DNA of 64,000 nt from Lentibacillus lipolyticus (GTDB lineage Bacteria; Bacillota; Bacilli; Bacillales; Amphibacillaceae). The stretch is from assembly GCA_004145795.1 (NCBI GenBank), contig SEIO01000005.1, positions 1-64,000 of the forward strand, read 5' to 3'. Positions 28,259 to 37,943 of this stretch are shown in pieces; the first letter of the stretch is position 1; the number at the start of each line of letters is the position of its first letter. Below the pieces are notes generated by a model that was not told the DNA's origin, ran no database searches, and saw nothing but the letters and a program-made list of their open reading frames with translations. A program made the translations under genes and the position numbers.

Positions 28259-30583
28259 TTATGACGTTTTTTCTTCACTCAACTGTGAAACAAGCACCGT
28301 GCGAGGTTTACTGCCTTCATATGGACCAACGACACCCCGTTCCTCCATTGCATCGATAAGCCGGGCGGCACGGTTGTATCCGATCCGGAACCGTCGCTGC
28401 AGCATGGATACACTGGCACTTTGCATTTCGGTTATCAGTTGAACTGCTTCATCATACAGTTCGTCATCAACATCTGAGTCCGTTTCACTCGTTTCCTCTG
28501 GTATCATCTCTTCCTGGTACGAAGCTTGTTGCTGTTCGATACAATGATCAACAACCCGTTCCACTTCCTCATCCGATAAAAATGCGCCTTGCACTCTTGT
28601 CGGCTTTGAAGATCCTACTGGCGTAAACAGCATATCTCCGCGGCCTAATAATTTTTCAGCACCACCGGCATCAAGAATCGTACGTGAATCTGTCGCCGAC
28701 GATACACTAAATGCAATCCTGGACGGGATATTGGCCTTAATAACGCCGGTGATAACATCAACAGAAGGACGCTGTGTCGCCAGAATCAAATGAATACCGG
28801 CAGCCCTTGCCATCTGGGCAAGCCTGGTAATGGCATCTTCCACATCGTTGGAGGCAACCATCATCAAGTCCGCCAGCTCGTCCACCAAAACGACAATATA
28901 TGGAAGGTTCGGCTGTTGCTCCTCTTCCGGCAGTGTTTGATTATATTTTCGGATATAGTCATTATACCCCTCGATATTGCGTGTACCCGTTTCGGAAAAC
29001 AGCTCATACCGACGTTCCATTTCATCAACAATTTTCTTCAATGCCTTTGATGCCTTTTTTGGGTCGGTGACAACTGGAGTCAACAGGTGCGGGATACCGT
29101 TATAGACATTCAGTTCTACCTTTTTGGGATCAATCATCATCATTTTAACTTCATGTGGCTTTGCCCGCATTAGAATTGTCGTAATGATGCCATTTACACA
29201 GACACTTTTCCCGCTTCCGGTCGCGCCGGCTATCAGCATGTGCGGCATTTTGCTCAGATCAGAAACAATAGCATCACCGGAGATGTCCCGGCCTAGTGCG
29301 AATAATAGTTTGGAAGATTGTTTAGTAACCGTACTGTCCAACACCTCTCGCAACGAAACCATGGCAATTTCCTGATTAGGCACCTCAATACCAACCGCAG
29401 ATTTACCTGGTATAGGTGCCTCAATCCGGATATCTTTGGCGGCTAGGGCAAGTGCCAGATCATCATGCAGATTAACAATCTTGCTAACCTTCACACCGGC
29501 CTCCGGATAGACTTCATATTTTGTGACGGAAGGACCCACATGTACTTTGGTAACACGTGCTTTCACCCCGAAACTTTGAAATGTCCGTTCCAATTTCCGG
29601 ACAGTGGCCTGAATTTGTGATTTTTCCTGTTGCTGCGAATTTTGGGCCGGCTCTGCTAATAGATTGGAAGGCGGCAATTCATATTCATGATTTTCGGTTT
29701 CAGTCATCGGCAATGGTTCCTCGTCATCTCCAGCATCTGCCGCATCATCTGCCACATCAGCTTCATTCGGGGCAGGTTCTGGCACCGGCTCAACAAATTC
29801 CGCACTATCATTTTTATTTTTTTCTGTATCCTGTGCATCGAAAGAGTATGCAACATCGGTAAAGTCCTGAATAACTGGCTCGCCTTCTACAGCAGTATCA
29901 TTAGGTCCCACATCCGGTAAGTCATCGTCATCGGTTGACTTTTCTTTCTGACTGCCGGATTTGAACTCAAGCATTCGCACCTTTGCCGATTGCATAACAG
30001 CACCAATACGCTTCGCCCACTTTGCAAAAAAATCTCCTAAGGAAAATTCAGTCATAAATATAATTCCTATTAAAATAGAAAATACAGAAACTATTTTGGC
30101 ACCAGCAGCCGAAAATAAATAATAACTAAACACAAGCAAAAGAGCACCAATGATGCCGCCACCGGTTTGTGCCGCATTGCCATTTCCATCAACAAAAGCA
30201 ATTAAGCTGTCCCAGGTAGCTTTTAAAACGGACGGTTTTTCCGGGAGGGCTATCAGCCTTTCGTACGTTTCTATATGTGTAAACAGCAGCAAGCCGCCAA
30301 AAATGATGTAAAAACCAACCATTTTTTTGCTTAAAAAGTTCGGGAAACGTCTTTTGACCATTAATATAATCCCTGTTATCAATAGAAAAACGGATGCAGC
30401 AAAATACCAGATTCCAAGAAAAAGCCTGAAGATATATTCCAGACCACCAGGAATTGCACCATCACTTATTGCACTGGCTCCGCTGCCAAATATCGCTATA
30501 AACAGGAACAATAACCCAAGCAGCTCCGCTCTTACCTGCTTGCTTAATTGACTTTTCTTTTTCTTTCGCTTTTTCTTTGCCAA
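28259..30583 (-). CDS. spoIIIE: DNA translocase SpoIIIE/FtsK
   Basis: A 774-residue septal DNA pump that moves the chromosome into the forespore. Four N-terminal membrane helices (about 20-180) precede an acidic Pro/Glu/Asp linker (about 215-325), the alpha/beta motor with Walker A GATGSGKS near 455 and Walker B region [15 protein letters not shown], and a C-terminal gamma winged helix ([20 protein letters not shown]) that reads SRS-type sites. I chose the TTG at 30583: AGCGAGGTG lies just upstream, and it starts MAKKKRKK like the B. subtilis protein. The GTG at 30592 is part of the ribosome site. Confidence 0.95.
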   Translation of the reverse strand: MAKKKRKKKKSQLSKQVRAELLGLLFLFIAIFGSGASAISDGAIPGGLEYIFRLFLGIWYFAASVFLLITGIILMVKRRFPNFLSKKMVGFYIIFGGLLLFTHIETYERLIALPEKPSVLKATWDSLIAFVDGNGNAAQTGGGIIGALLLVFSYYLFSAAGAKIVSVFSILIGIIFMTEFSLGDFFAKWAKRIGAVMQSAKVRMLEFKSGSQKEKSTDDDDLPDVGPNDTAVEGEPVIQDFTDVAYSFDAQDTEKNKNDSAEFVEPVPEPAPNEADVADDAADAGDDEEPLPMTETENHEYELPPSNLLAEPAQNSQQQEKSQIQATVRKLERTFQSFGVKARVTKVHVGPSVTKYEVYPEAGVKVSKIVNLHDDLALALAAKDIRIEAPIPGKSAVGIEVPNQEIAMVSLREVLDSTVTKQSSKLLFALGRDISGDAIVSDLSKMPHMLIAGATGSGKSVCVNGIITTILMRAKPHEVKMMMIDPKKVELNVYNGIPHLLTPVVTDPKKASKALKKIVDEMERRYELFSETGTRNIEGYNDYIRKYNQTLPEEEQQPNLPYIVVLVDELADLMMVASNDVEDAITRLAQMARAAGIHLILATQRPSVDVITGVIKANIPSRIAFSVSSATDSRTILDAGGAEKLLGRGDMLFTPVGSSKPTRVQGAFLSDEEVERVVDHCIEQQQASYQEEMIPEETSETDSDVDDELYDEAVQLITEMQSASVSMLQRRFRIGYNRAARLIDAMEERGVVGPYEGSKPRTVLVSQLSEEKTS

Positions 30584-30653
30584 GATAATCACCTCGCTAA
30601 CTGCTGCATGAGCGATTTTTTGGAAACATTAGAAAACTCAACTGCAAACAGCA

Positions 30654-30681
30654 AACCCCTGCCATTTGGCGGGCAAGGGTT
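30654..30681 (-). terminator. Terminator after ylzJ
   Basis: AACCCTTGCC pairs with GGCAGGGGTT over 10 bp (one G-U) and is followed by TGCTGTTTGC. It separates tepA-ylzJ from spoIIIE. Confidence 0.7.
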
Positions 30682-30735
30682 CGTTGACAATTAGTTCCAT
30701 TATAGCATAGTTTTCATTGTTTGACGTATGGTTTA

Positions 30736-30939
30736 TCACAAAATCGTTCCAGGAGTGTAGTCTGGATTCATAAAATCGTTTGGATCTGTTGAAAGTACTT
30801 GCAGTAATTGAAATTGTCCGTCTTCCATTTCTTCTACATACAATTGCCTGCCATTATGTGAAACACAGTGCCGCTTGTTTAATTCGGCTTCGGAAACAGG
30901 GAATATATCCGTTTCAGCCAACGGTGTATATAAAATCAT
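30736..30939 (-). CDS. ylzJ: YlzJ-like protein
   Basis: A 67-residue protein of the YlzJ-like family, recognised by the ILYTPLAE start, the central [20 protein letters not shown] and the [15 protein letters not shown] end. The function is unknown. Its ATG overlaps the tepA stop by four bases (ATGA), showing translational coupling. Conserved next to tepA and spoIIIE in Bacillaceae. Confidence 0.85.
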   Translation of the reverse strand: MILYTPLAETDIFPVSEAELNKRHCVSHNGRQLYVEEMEDGQFQLLQVLSTDPNDFMNPDYTPGTIL

Positions 30940-31670
30940 TGTATCACCTGCTCTTCAGGCCCTTTGTTTTCATCAATCATTTCATTCAATTTTTGCATCG
31001 CCTGGGTTACACCACCGATTCCGTCAATTAAACCGTACTCCACTGCATCATCCCCGACAACATTGGTACCGATATCTCTTGTCAGGTTTCCTTTCGCAAA
31101 CATAAGTTCTTTAAACTTTTCTTCCTCAATATTAGATTGCCTGATGACAAAATCAATGACGCGGTCCTGCATCTTATCCATATATTCAAATGTTTGCGGT
31201 ACACCAATAACCAGACCATTCAAGCGGATTGGGTGGATGGTCATCGTCGCTGTTGGCACAATATATGAGTAATCGGCCGAAACAGCAATTGGAACACCAA
31301 TGGAATGGCCGCCACCCAGAACAACAGAAACAGTTGGTTTTGATATGGACGCAATCATTTCCGACAGGGCCAGACCCGCCTCCACATCGCCACCAACCGT
31401 ATTAAGCAGAACAATCAGCCCCTCAATTTTTGGGTTTTGCTCAATAGCAATAAGCTGCGGAAGCATATGCTCATATTTCGTCGTTTTATTTTGTGCAGGC
31501 AACTGTACATGTCCCTCAACTTGTCCAATAATCGACAGTACATGAATATTCGAGTCTGGTGCTTGCGGAACATTGGATTGGCCAAGCTGCTGGATTTTTT
31601 GTACCAAAGCTGAATTGTTAGCCTGATCTCCCTGATTTTGGTCGCCTTTCTTTTCTTGATCTTTGTCCAT
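30936..31670 (-). CDS. tepA: ClpP-like serine protease TepA (YmfB)
   Basis: A 244-residue crotonase/ClpP-fold protease of the TepA family. The nucleophile serine is probably in [12 protein letters not shown], with the catalytic histidine in [12 protein letters not shown]. subtilis TepA is reported to aid protein export and to degrade small acid-soluble spore proteins during outgrowth. The N-terminus is Gln/Asn/Lys-rich and probably disordered. It starts 192 bases after dapA with a terminator between; rnjB, which lies between these genes in B. subtilis, is absent. Confidence 0.9.
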   Translation of the reverse strand: MDKDQEKKGDQNQGDQANNSALVQKIQQLGQSNVPQAPDSNIHVLSIIGQVEGHVQLPAQNKTTKYEHMLPQLIAIEQNPKIEGLIVLLNTVGGDVEAGLALSEMIASISKPTVSVVLGGGHSIGVPIAVSADYSYIVPTATMTIHPIRLNGLVIGVPQTFEYMDKMQDRVIDFVIRQSNIEEEKFKELMFAKGNLTRDIGTNVVGDDAVEYGLIDGIGGVTQAMQKLNEMIDENKGPEEQVIQ

Positions 31671-31835
31671 GTATGGTCACTCCTTTAGCATACTCATTCC
31701 ATTAGTAGTATGAACAAGTTAGGAGAGACCCATGCAGGACGCATTAGAAAAACTCGGCATTTTGCCTGTCTTTTAGTAAATACCGAAGTTTTGCTTAAAA
31801 GGCTATCCATCATCTGGACCTGCTCTAGCTACAAA

Positions 31836-31862
31836 AAATATCGGCAACGAAGGCCGACATTT
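31836..31862 (-). terminator. dapA terminator
   Basis: AAATGTCGGC pairs with GCCGATATTT over 10 bp (one G-U), directly after the dapA stop, and a run of T residues follows on the minus strand. Confidence 0.85.
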
Positions 31863-32729
31863 TTATTCTGTCATCAGTTTTTGTAACGATTGTTTTTCCA
31901 ATTCGGTTAGCCCAACTAGCGGAAGCCGTACCTCACCAACATCAATTCCTTTCATGTTTAACGCCGTTTTAACCGGTGCTGGTGAGGGCTGGTCAAACAA
32001 GCCATTCATAAGTGGCAGCAGTTTGCGGTGAATAGCTGCCGCTTTCCGTGGATCGCCTGACTGATAGGCACGCACCATATCCTGTATTTTGTTCCCGGCA
32101 ACATGTGATGCAACTGACACCACACCATCGGAACCGACAGAAAGCATTGGTAAAGTTATGCTATCCTCACCACAGTAAACACTGAAATCTTCTGCCGTCT
32201 CTTCAATGATTCTTGAGACTTGATCCAAATCGCCACTGGCTTCTTTGACAGATACAACATTTGCTAATTTACTCAACCGTATAATGGTATCTGCATCCAT
32301 CTTGACTCCAGTACGACCGGGAACATTATACAGCATGACTGGTAAGGCGGTTGCTTTGGCAACTGCTTCAAAATGACTGTAGAGCCCTTCCGGATTGGGT
32401 TTGTTATAATATGGAACAACAAGCATAATTCCATCAACACCGAGTGACTCAGCTTCCTTCGTCAGTGCAATGGAAGCGGCAGTATCATTACTTCCTGTTC
32501 CGGCAATGACCGGCACACGCCCATTCGCTATTTTGACAACATGCCTGAACAGTGATACCTTTTCTTCCTTTGAAAGTGTGGGTGACTCACCGGTGGTACC
32601 GCCAACGACGAGTCCATCACTCCCGTTATGCAGCAAGTAATTCACCAATTGATCCGTTTTGCCAAAATCAACTTCACCCTGCGCATCAAATGGTGTAACC
32701 ATCGCGGTCACAACATTACCAAAGTCCAT
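31863..32729 (-). CDS. dapA: 4-hydroxy-tetrahydrodipicolinate synthase
   Basis: A 288-residue TIM-barrel lyase that condenses pyruvate with aspartate semialdehyde. The Schiff-base lysine is in VSVKEASGDL near residue 162, the tyrosine in MLYNVPGRTG near 134 and the pyruvate loop in GGTTGESPTLS near 43. The product feeds cell-wall diaminopimelate, lysine and, through dipicolinate synthase encoded upstream, spore DPA. It is the last gene of the spoVFA-spoVFB-asd-dapG-dapA cluster, but is set off from dapG by 231 bases containing a degenerate repeat. Confidence 0.95.
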   Translation of the reverse strand: MDFGNVVTAMVTPFDAQGEVDFGKTDQLVNYLLHNGSDGLVVGGTTGESPTLSKEEKVSLFRHVVKIANGRVPVIAGTGSNDTAASIALTKEAESLGVDGIMLVVPYYNKPNPEGLYSHFEAVAKATALPVMLYNVPGRTGVKMDADTIIRLSKLANVVSVKEASGDLDQVSRIIEETAEDFSVYCGEDSITLPMLSVGSDGVVSVASHVAGNKIQDMVRAYQSGDPRKAAAIHRKLLPLMNGLFDQPSPAPVKTALNMKGIDVGEVRLPLVGLTELEKQSLQKLMTE

Positions 32730-32847
32730 TTCATGACACCTTTCTTTTTTGGCTGTATTCTTAAAGATTGTTGCTATCTGGATTAAAGAAATACATATTT
32801 CATAAGTAGCTCAATTACACGTAGACTTCTTCGGGAACAGTGGCCAA

Positions 32848-32905
32848 AGTGAGCCCCCGCAGAACGGTGTTCGAGTAGGCTCACGGGTCACCCGCGGAAA
32901 ACGAA
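32848..32905. repeat. Degenerate copy of the GC-rich intergenic repeat arm
   Basis: The segment from GTGAGCCCCCGCAGAACG to ACCCGCGGAAAACG aligns base for base, with few changes, to the right arm of the element at 51932-52314 (from GTGAGACCCCGCAGAACA to CCCCGCGGAAAGCG). No terminal inverted repeats remain. It sits in the dapG-dapA gap. Confidence 0.7.
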
Positions 32906-32960
32906 ATGCAATCGGGCCACGGAGCCAGATAACAACAACCCCTTCTAATGAACCGGTCAT

Positions 32961-34193
32961 TTATACGGGTTGCTCATTCACATGGTTTAGTTCGAAAACA
33001 TCGTGAAGTGCGTTTACAGCTGTTTTCAAATCCTGTTCATGGATAAGCACCCAAATGGTCGTGTGACTGTCCGCAGACTGCAATATTTGCACACCGGCAT
33101 TTGTCAGAGACTGGACAATTCTTGAGGCAACACCAGGTACACCGGTCATTCCGGCGCCGACCGCGGAAACCTTCGCACAGTTTCTAGTAAGTTCTGGATG
33201 AAAACCAAGTGTCTCAAGAATGTGTACAGCCTTCTCTGTGTGTGCGTCTGGGACAGTATAAATAACCCCAGTTGGCGATATATTAATAAAATCAACGGAA
33301 ATGCCTGCCTCAGCCATTGCCTTAAATACATCAGACTGCAGCCGGTGTGTTTCCTCTTTCGTCTGGACTCGTATCTGTGTAATGGATGACATATGAGCAA
33401 TACCTGTAACCAGACGATCGGGAATATCTGTCCCCATTTCCTGAATTCGTGATGCTGTTATCAGGGTTCCTTCATCTTCGACATAGGTTGAACGCACTCG
33501 CATCGGTATTTTAGCCTGCATGGCTATCTCGACGGCTCTCGGATGAACAACCTTGGCACCCTGGTAAGCCAGATTGCATATTTCCGTATACGTTACAATA
33601 TTCATTGGTCTCGCTGATGACACCATGTTAGGATCTGCTGTCATTATTCCATTTACATCCGTAAAAATCTCCACTCGTTCCGCATCCAGAGCAGCACCCA
33701 GAGCTGCGGCAGTTGTATCGCTGCCGCCCCGGCCGATGGTTGTTATTTCGCCGTTTTCTGTATGCCCCTGGAAGCCAGCGACAACAACAACGTCGTGCTG
33801 TTTAAATTCTTCAAGAACCCGATCAGGTTTTACTTCTTTAATTTTCGCCTGTGTGTGATCATCATTTGTAACAAAGCCAGCTTGTGCTCCAGTAAGTGCT
33901 ACTGAATTAATATGATGCTTCTGAAGTTCATTCGACAATACAACGGATGCAATTGTCTCACCACAGGACATAAGCAAATCCAATTCACGATTGGAATTAT
34001 AATTTTTAGGGAAATTAACCAGCTCAAGCAATGTATCCGTTGCATAAGGAGCCGGCTTCCGTCCCAGTGCAGATACGACGACAACAAGTTTATAATTATT
34101 CATTAGGGCACTTTTAATATGTTGAATGACATGATTTCGATTTTCTTCGGTCTGTACAGACGTACCTCCGAATTTCTGAACCACTATCTGCAT
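32961..34193 (-). CDS. dapG: Aspartate kinase I (diaminopimelate-sensitive type)
   Basis: A 410-residue monofunctional aspartokinase, which phosphorylates aspartate in the first step of the aspartate family pathway. KFGGTSV (residues 7-13) and the GRGGSDTTA loop mark the kinase domain; two ACT domains follow (about 265-400). Its length and place after asd match DapG, the isozyme inhibited by diaminopimelate in B. subtilis; the inhibitor is inferred from orthology. AGGTGG precedes the ATG, and the gene starts 16 bases after asd. Confidence 0.93.
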   Translation of the reverse strand: MQIVVQKFGGTSVQTEENRNHVIQHIKSALMNNYKLVVVVSALGRKPAPYATDTLLELVNFPKNYNSNRELDLLMSCGETIASVVLSNELQKHHINSVALTGAQAGFVTNDDHTQAKIKEVKPDRVLEEFKQHDVVVVAGFQGHTENGEITTIGRGGSDTTAAALGAALDAERVEIFTDVNGIMTADPNMVSSARPMNIVTYTEICNLAYQGAKVVHPRAVEIAMQAKIPMRVRSTYVEDEGTLITASRIQEMGTDIPDRLVTGIAHMSSITQIRVQTKEETHRLQSDVFKAMAEAGISVDFINISPTGVIYTVPDAHTEKAVHILETLGFHPELTRNCAKVSAVGAGMTGVPGVASRIVQSLTNAGVQILQSADSHTTIWVLIHEQDLKTAVNALHDVFELNHVNEQPV

Positions 34194-34209
34194 AATTCCA
34201 CCTCAGTTT

Positions 34210-35256
34210 TTATAGCCATTTATTGTGAATTAACCGTTCTGCAATTTGAATGGTGTTTAATGCGGCACCCTTGATCAGATTATCAGACACGACCCAGAAA
34301 TGGAAACCATGATCATTATCAAGGTCTTTGCGGACACGACCGGTAAATACCCCTTCCTTACCCGCAGCACTAAGTGGGGTCGGATACGTTTGTGTCTCCG
34401 GGTCATCTTCAAGGACAACACCATCCGCATCCCCAAGAACGTTTTGCATATCCTTCACAGTTAGATTACTTTCCCCTACTTCAGCATAGACACTTTCTGC
34501 GTGTGATGTGAAAAATGGGAGTCTGACACAAGTCGCTGCGATAGGCAGTGCTTCGTCATGTAGAATTTTTTTGGATTCATTGATCATTTTCATTTCCTCA
34601 AATGTGTAGCCATTGTCCTGAAAAACATCAATTTGGGGCAATGCATTAAATGCAATCGGCAGGTGCTTCTCATCTCCTTTGACCGGAAGAAGTTCTGCTG
34701 TCATGTCTTCCCCATCGATGTATTGCTTTGTCTGTTTCTCCAGCTCATCGCACGCTTCATTGCCGGCTCCGGATACAGCCTGGTACGTTGATACAATCAC
34801 ACGATTCAAGCCAAATGCTTCCTGTATCGGTTTTAAAGTCGCAACCATTTGTATCGTGGAGCAGTTAGGGTTGGCAATAATTCCATTATGTGACTGAAGA
34901 TCTTGTTCGTTCACTTCCGGCACAACCAGCGGAACATCTTTATCCAATCGGAATGCACTGGTATTATCCACTACGACCGCACCACGTTTAACTGCTTCGG
35001 GTGCCAGTTTTTTCGAGACAGACCCTCCTGCAGAGAACAATGCTATATCGACATCCTCAAAACTTTCTGGAACAGCTTCCTCAACCGTGATTTCCTCATG
35101 GGCAAAAAGCACCTTTTTACCAGCCGACCGTTTCGACGAAAGAAGCTTTAGCTGTTTAATCGAAATATCCTTTTTTTCCAATAGTTGAACAATTTTTTGT
35201 CCAACTGCACCAGTAGCTCCTACAACTGCAATCGTAAATGCTGTTTTTTCCGCCAT
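34210..35256 (-). CDS. asd: Aspartate-semialdehyde dehydrogenase
   Basis: A 348-residue NADPH enzyme that reduces aspartyl phosphate to aspartate semialdehyde, the branch point for lysine/DAP, threonine and methionine. GATGAVGQK near residue 14 binds NADP; the active-site cysteine is in NPNCSTIQM near 129; the acyl-binding QAVSGAG follows. The ATG at 35256 has GTGAGGTG nine bases upstream, and the GTG at 35268 belongs to that site. It is flanked by spoVFB and dapG in an apparent operon. Confidence 0.95.
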   Translation of the reverse strand: MAEKTAFTIAVVGATGAVGQKIVQLLEKKDISIKQLKLLSSKRSAGKKVLFAHEEITVEEAVPESFEDVDIALFSAGGSVSKKLAPEAVKRGAVVVDNTSAFRLDKDVPLVVPEVNEQDLQSHNGIIANPNCSTIQMVATLKPIQEAFGLNRVIVSTYQAVSGAGNEACDELEKQTKQYIDGEDMTAELLPVKGDEKHLPIAFNALPQIDVFQDNGYTFEEMKMINESKKILHDEALPIAATCVRLPFFTSHAESVYAEVGESNLTVKDMQNVLGDADGVVLEDDPETQTYPTPLSAAGKEGVFTGRVRKDLDNDHGFHFWVVSDNLIKGAALNTIQIAERLIHNKWL

Positions 35257-35292
35257 TAATTCTGACACCTCACTGAAAATAGTAGATTGATT

Positions 35293-35898
35293 TTATTTTA
35301 CCATACTTTCACTAGAATGAGGAATGATGACAGGTTGAATTTGCTTATGCTGCAGTGCCGATTCGACAGTGGCGGACAATTGGCTCATGTCAGAGACTAG
35401 GGAATTTGGCTTTTTATCTGGATTATCCTGGCCGTAAGGGATAAAATAATAGTACTTGCTGGCCATCAACCGCATAAGATTAACTCCGTTCATGCCCAGT
35501 GCATCATTAGTGGCTATACCGAGCACGACCGGATTCTGATTTCTTATCGTTGCTTTGGCAGCCATTAGCACCGGTGTATCGGTCAATGCATTTGCGAGTT
35601 TGCTCATAGAGTTTCCGGTCAAAGGCGCTATCACCATACAGTCAAGCGGCAGTGCCGGTCCAAGCGGCTCTGCTTCGGGAATTGTTTTGATGGCACGTTT
35701 ACCAGTAATCGACTCAATCCTGGCGACATGGTCTGCTGCATAACCAAATTTGGTATCCGTATTCTGTACTGTATACGACACGACCGGAATTACTTCCGCC
35801 CCAGATTCCATCAGTTTTTCCAACTCCGGAAATACCTGATCGTAGGTGCAATGGGAACCAGTCACGCCAAAGCCAATCCGTTTTCCTTCTAAACTCAT
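35293..35898 (-). CDS. spoVFB: Dipicolinate synthase subunit B
   Basis: A 201-residue flavoprotein-like subunit (DpaB) that works with DpaA to oxidise dihydrodipicolinate to dipicolinic acid in the mother cell. RIGFGVTGSHCTYDQVFPEL at the N-terminus and APLTGNSMSKLANALTDTPV in the middle are typical of the flavoprotein family. Its ATG overlaps the spoVFA stop by one base (TAATG), giving coupled translation. Confidence 0.95.
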   Translation of the reverse strand: MSLEGKRIGFGVTGSHCTYDQVFPELEKLMESGAEVIPVVSYTVQNTDTKFGYAADHVARIESITGKRAIKTIPEAEPLGPALPLDCMVIAPLTGNSMSKLANALTDTPVLMAAKATIRNQNPVVLGIATNDALGMNGVNLMRLMASKYYYFIPYGQDNPDKKPNSLVSDMSQLSATVESALQHKQIQPVIIPHSSESMVK

Positions 35899-36782
35899 TA
35901 CAGATTCTCCTTCCGTTCGTTTAAAATTTGTTTGATAACATCAGCCAATATCTTCCCTGCCGTCTTCGGTGCGACCACCCCTGGCAGACTTTTGGCAAGA
36001 ACCGCTTTGATACCCCGCTGCTCAGCATATTGAAAATCGGTTCCGCCTGGTTTTGATGCAAGATCAAAGATAATTCCATGGGGCGGAAGATGCTGAATGG
36101 CATCTTTGGTTACAACCTGGGCTGGGACTGTATTAATAAGCAAATCACATGAATTTGTATGCTCATGCAGCCGATGGAACGGAATAGCCGTGTGTCCCAA
36201 TTCCGTTATTCGAGCAAGATCCATAATGCTCTTAGCACAAACGGACACTTTTGCACCAAGGGCCGCGAACTTATTGGCTACCGTGTTCCCAACCCTGCCA
36301 AAGCCGACCACAATAACCCGGGAGGAATGAATGGTAAAATCAGTATGTTCAATGGCCATCATAATCGTACCTTCCGCTGTCGGAATCGAATTATAGATAG
36401 CTACATCATCCCGGTCAAGCAGTGGAATAAGTTCTGCATCTGCCTGGTTTGTTGCCTCATCTAGATAGTCGTTCGAAATACCAGTAAATATAACAGCGGT
36501 ATCTTTTAACCTTTGAAACCATTCTTTTGTCAGTTGGATCGTTTGATCCGAAAAGACGGTCTCTACATACCCTGATTGATCGGTTCCCGTAATTGGTAAA
36601 ACAATCGCATCCAACTGCTCCGGATCCAGATCGTTAAAATCAGTCTGATTTGACCCTGTGAATCCCTGCTCTAATTTGTCAAAGCCAATTAAATGGATGG
36701 TGACTCCTGGCAATGCCTGCAACTGACGTATAAGTTCCAAGTACCGGGCATCTCCGCCTATAACTGCGATTTGTTGAATCAT
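35898..36782 (-). CDS. spoVFA: Dipicolinate synthase subunit A
   Basis: A 294-residue subunit (DpaA) with an N-terminal dipicolinate synthase domain starting QQIAVIGGDARYLELIRQL and a C-terminal Rossmann domain with VVGFGRVGNTVAN near residue 152. The start at 36782 gives the family length with GGAGGG upstream; an in-frame ATG seven codons earlier contains that site. A sigma-K promoter and, above it, a terminator lie directly upstream. DPA made here is pumped into the spore for heat resistance. Confidence 0.95.
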   Translation of the reverse strand: MIQQIAVIGGDARYLELIRQLQALPGVTIHLIGFDKLEQGFTGSNQTDFNDLDPEQLDAIVLPITGTDQSGYVETVFSDQTIQLTKEWFQRLKDTAVIFTGISNDYLDEATNQADAELIPLLDRDDVAIYNSIPTAEGTIMMAIEHTDFTIHSSRVIVVGFGRVGNTVANKFAALGAKVSVCAKSIMDLARITELGHTAIPFHRLHEHTNSCDLLINTVPAQVVTKDAIQHLPPHGIIFDLASKPGGTDFQYAEQRGIKAVLAKSLPGVVAPKTAGKILADVIKQILNERKENL

Positions 36783-36826
36783 CTTTGTTCTTTCCCTCCA
36801 CATATCTAGCGGTTTCAATTCTTTTA

Positions 36827-36854
36827 TAGCTTATGTTCAAACCATAAGTTAGTG
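36827..36854 (-). promoter_or_regulatory. Sigma-K promoter of spoVFA
   Basis: Minus strand CACT (36851-36854), a 16-base spacer after the AC, and CATAAGCTA (36827-36835). This fits the sigma-K consensus mACm-N16-CATANNNTA exactly. B. subtilis spoVF is sigma-K controlled, in agreement. Confidence 0.8.
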
Positions 36855-36874
36855 ACAAAAGCGCAATAAAAAAA

Positions 36875-36896
36875 CCAGTATCCTGAACGATACTGG
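36875..36896 (-). terminator. Terminator upstream of spoVFA
   Basis: CCAGTATC pairs with GATACTGG over 8 bp, and seven T residues follow on the minus strand. It blocks transcription arriving from the ymxH/repeat region ahead of the sigma-K promoter. Confidence 0.85.
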
Positions 36897-37057
36897 CTTC
36901 ATAAGCTTTAAAAAAGCTGTTCAAAATATGGTTAGGACCTCAACTTCCACAGGTCTAAAATGAACACATATGACCTGAAAGAATGAAGAAAGATGGACAT
37001 ATACTACGCGAGTTGACTTTTTGGATTAATGATTCTTTTATACATCATATTTGAAAG
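36897..37057. other. Non-coding spacer
   Basis: AT-rich spacer between the terminator upstream of spoVFA and the repeat element. No gene, RNA or clear promoter was seen. Confidence 0.5.
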
Positions 37058-37807
37058 ATAATGCGTCGTAACATCAAAAATATTGAGTGCTATAACACAC
37101 GCTCCGTAAAAACACTTGGGTGCTCGTCACGTTGCAAGCTTACTCGGAGAAGCATACGTTCCTCGCAACTCGCAGTTTATTCGGTGGATGTTTCGCTCGT
37201 CGCTTTCCGTGGGCTTGTCCTCAGCCTCGGGCCAACAGGACGTTGGTCACAAAGGCGTTGCCACAGGACGTGGCGTTCTTAGCCTTTGAACCACACTTTC
37301 TGCGGGGTCTTCACACTGCGCATTCCCACAGGAGTCTTCGTGTTTTTACTCCGCTAGTTTTGCGTGTTTATAAGCTATTTGTTCAAGCAGGAATCATTAT
37401 GAAAAAACGCATGATACCACTTCACTAGTCCGGGTGAGCGGAGGGCGGTGACTCCTCGAAAAAGAAAACCGCTTTTTCTGCGTGCGATGTAACGCTGCCG
37501 TAGCCTTCCTTGTCCTGCGGGAACAGCGCGTGTCCGAAGACCCCGCAGCGACGAGCAGCCGCTTCGTCGAATACGCTGCGAGTTGCGAGGAGTGCCGCAC
37601 CACTGACATTACTTGTAACACGACGAGCACTTTTTCCGCGAGGCAGGTTAAGTGCGCGACGTCCTGTCGCAACACCTGCACTAGTACATCCTGTACGTCG
37701 AAGGCTGAGGCCGTGCCCGCGGAAAGCATCCGCCCGGAGCGTTCCCGGACGGTGGACGAAAAGTCGTCGTACCTATAGAGAACATTTCACTAGTTACGAC
37801 GCATTAT
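37058..37807. mobile_element. 750-bp MITE-like inverted-repeat element, copy A
   Basis: Bounded by the perfect 14-bp terminal inverted repeats ATAATGCGTCGTAA (37058-37071) and its complement (37794-37807). The interior is itself two GC-rich arms in inverted orientation. The left arm has TCGCTTTCCGTGGGC, CTCAGCCTCGG, TGCGGGGTCTTC, CAGGAGTC and CTCCGCT in order; the right arm has the complements in reverse order (GAGCGGAG, GACTCCTCG, GACCCCGCAG, GGCTGAGG, CCCGCGGAAAGC). No transposase or convincing ORF is present. The same ends and arm motifs recur at 51932-52314. Confidence 0.75.
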
Positions 37808-37943
37808 ATATCTTTTGTGTCAAAAAATAACCTTTTAGAAAACATCTTTTATGTTTATCAAAGTTGTCAAGGCAACAATTAGAAGCGTTTTAAATTTACC
37901 ACAGTTAACTGTTTAAGCATAATTTTTTGGTGCGAAAGTCGAG
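37808..37943. other. Non-coding spacer downstream of ymxH
   Basis: AT-rich sequence between repeat copy A and ymxH. No recognisable terminator with a stable stem was found for ymxH. Confidence 0.4.

Noticed and set aside
32730-32960. Lysine (L-box) riboswitch before dapA
   Set aside because: No conserved lysine riboswitch core could be recognised; the segment is explained by the degenerate repeat.
37061-37830. Several Arg/Ser-rich open frames inside repeat copy A
   Set aside because: They occur on both strands in a GC-rich inverted repeat, lack ribosome sites and resemble no family; chance frames.
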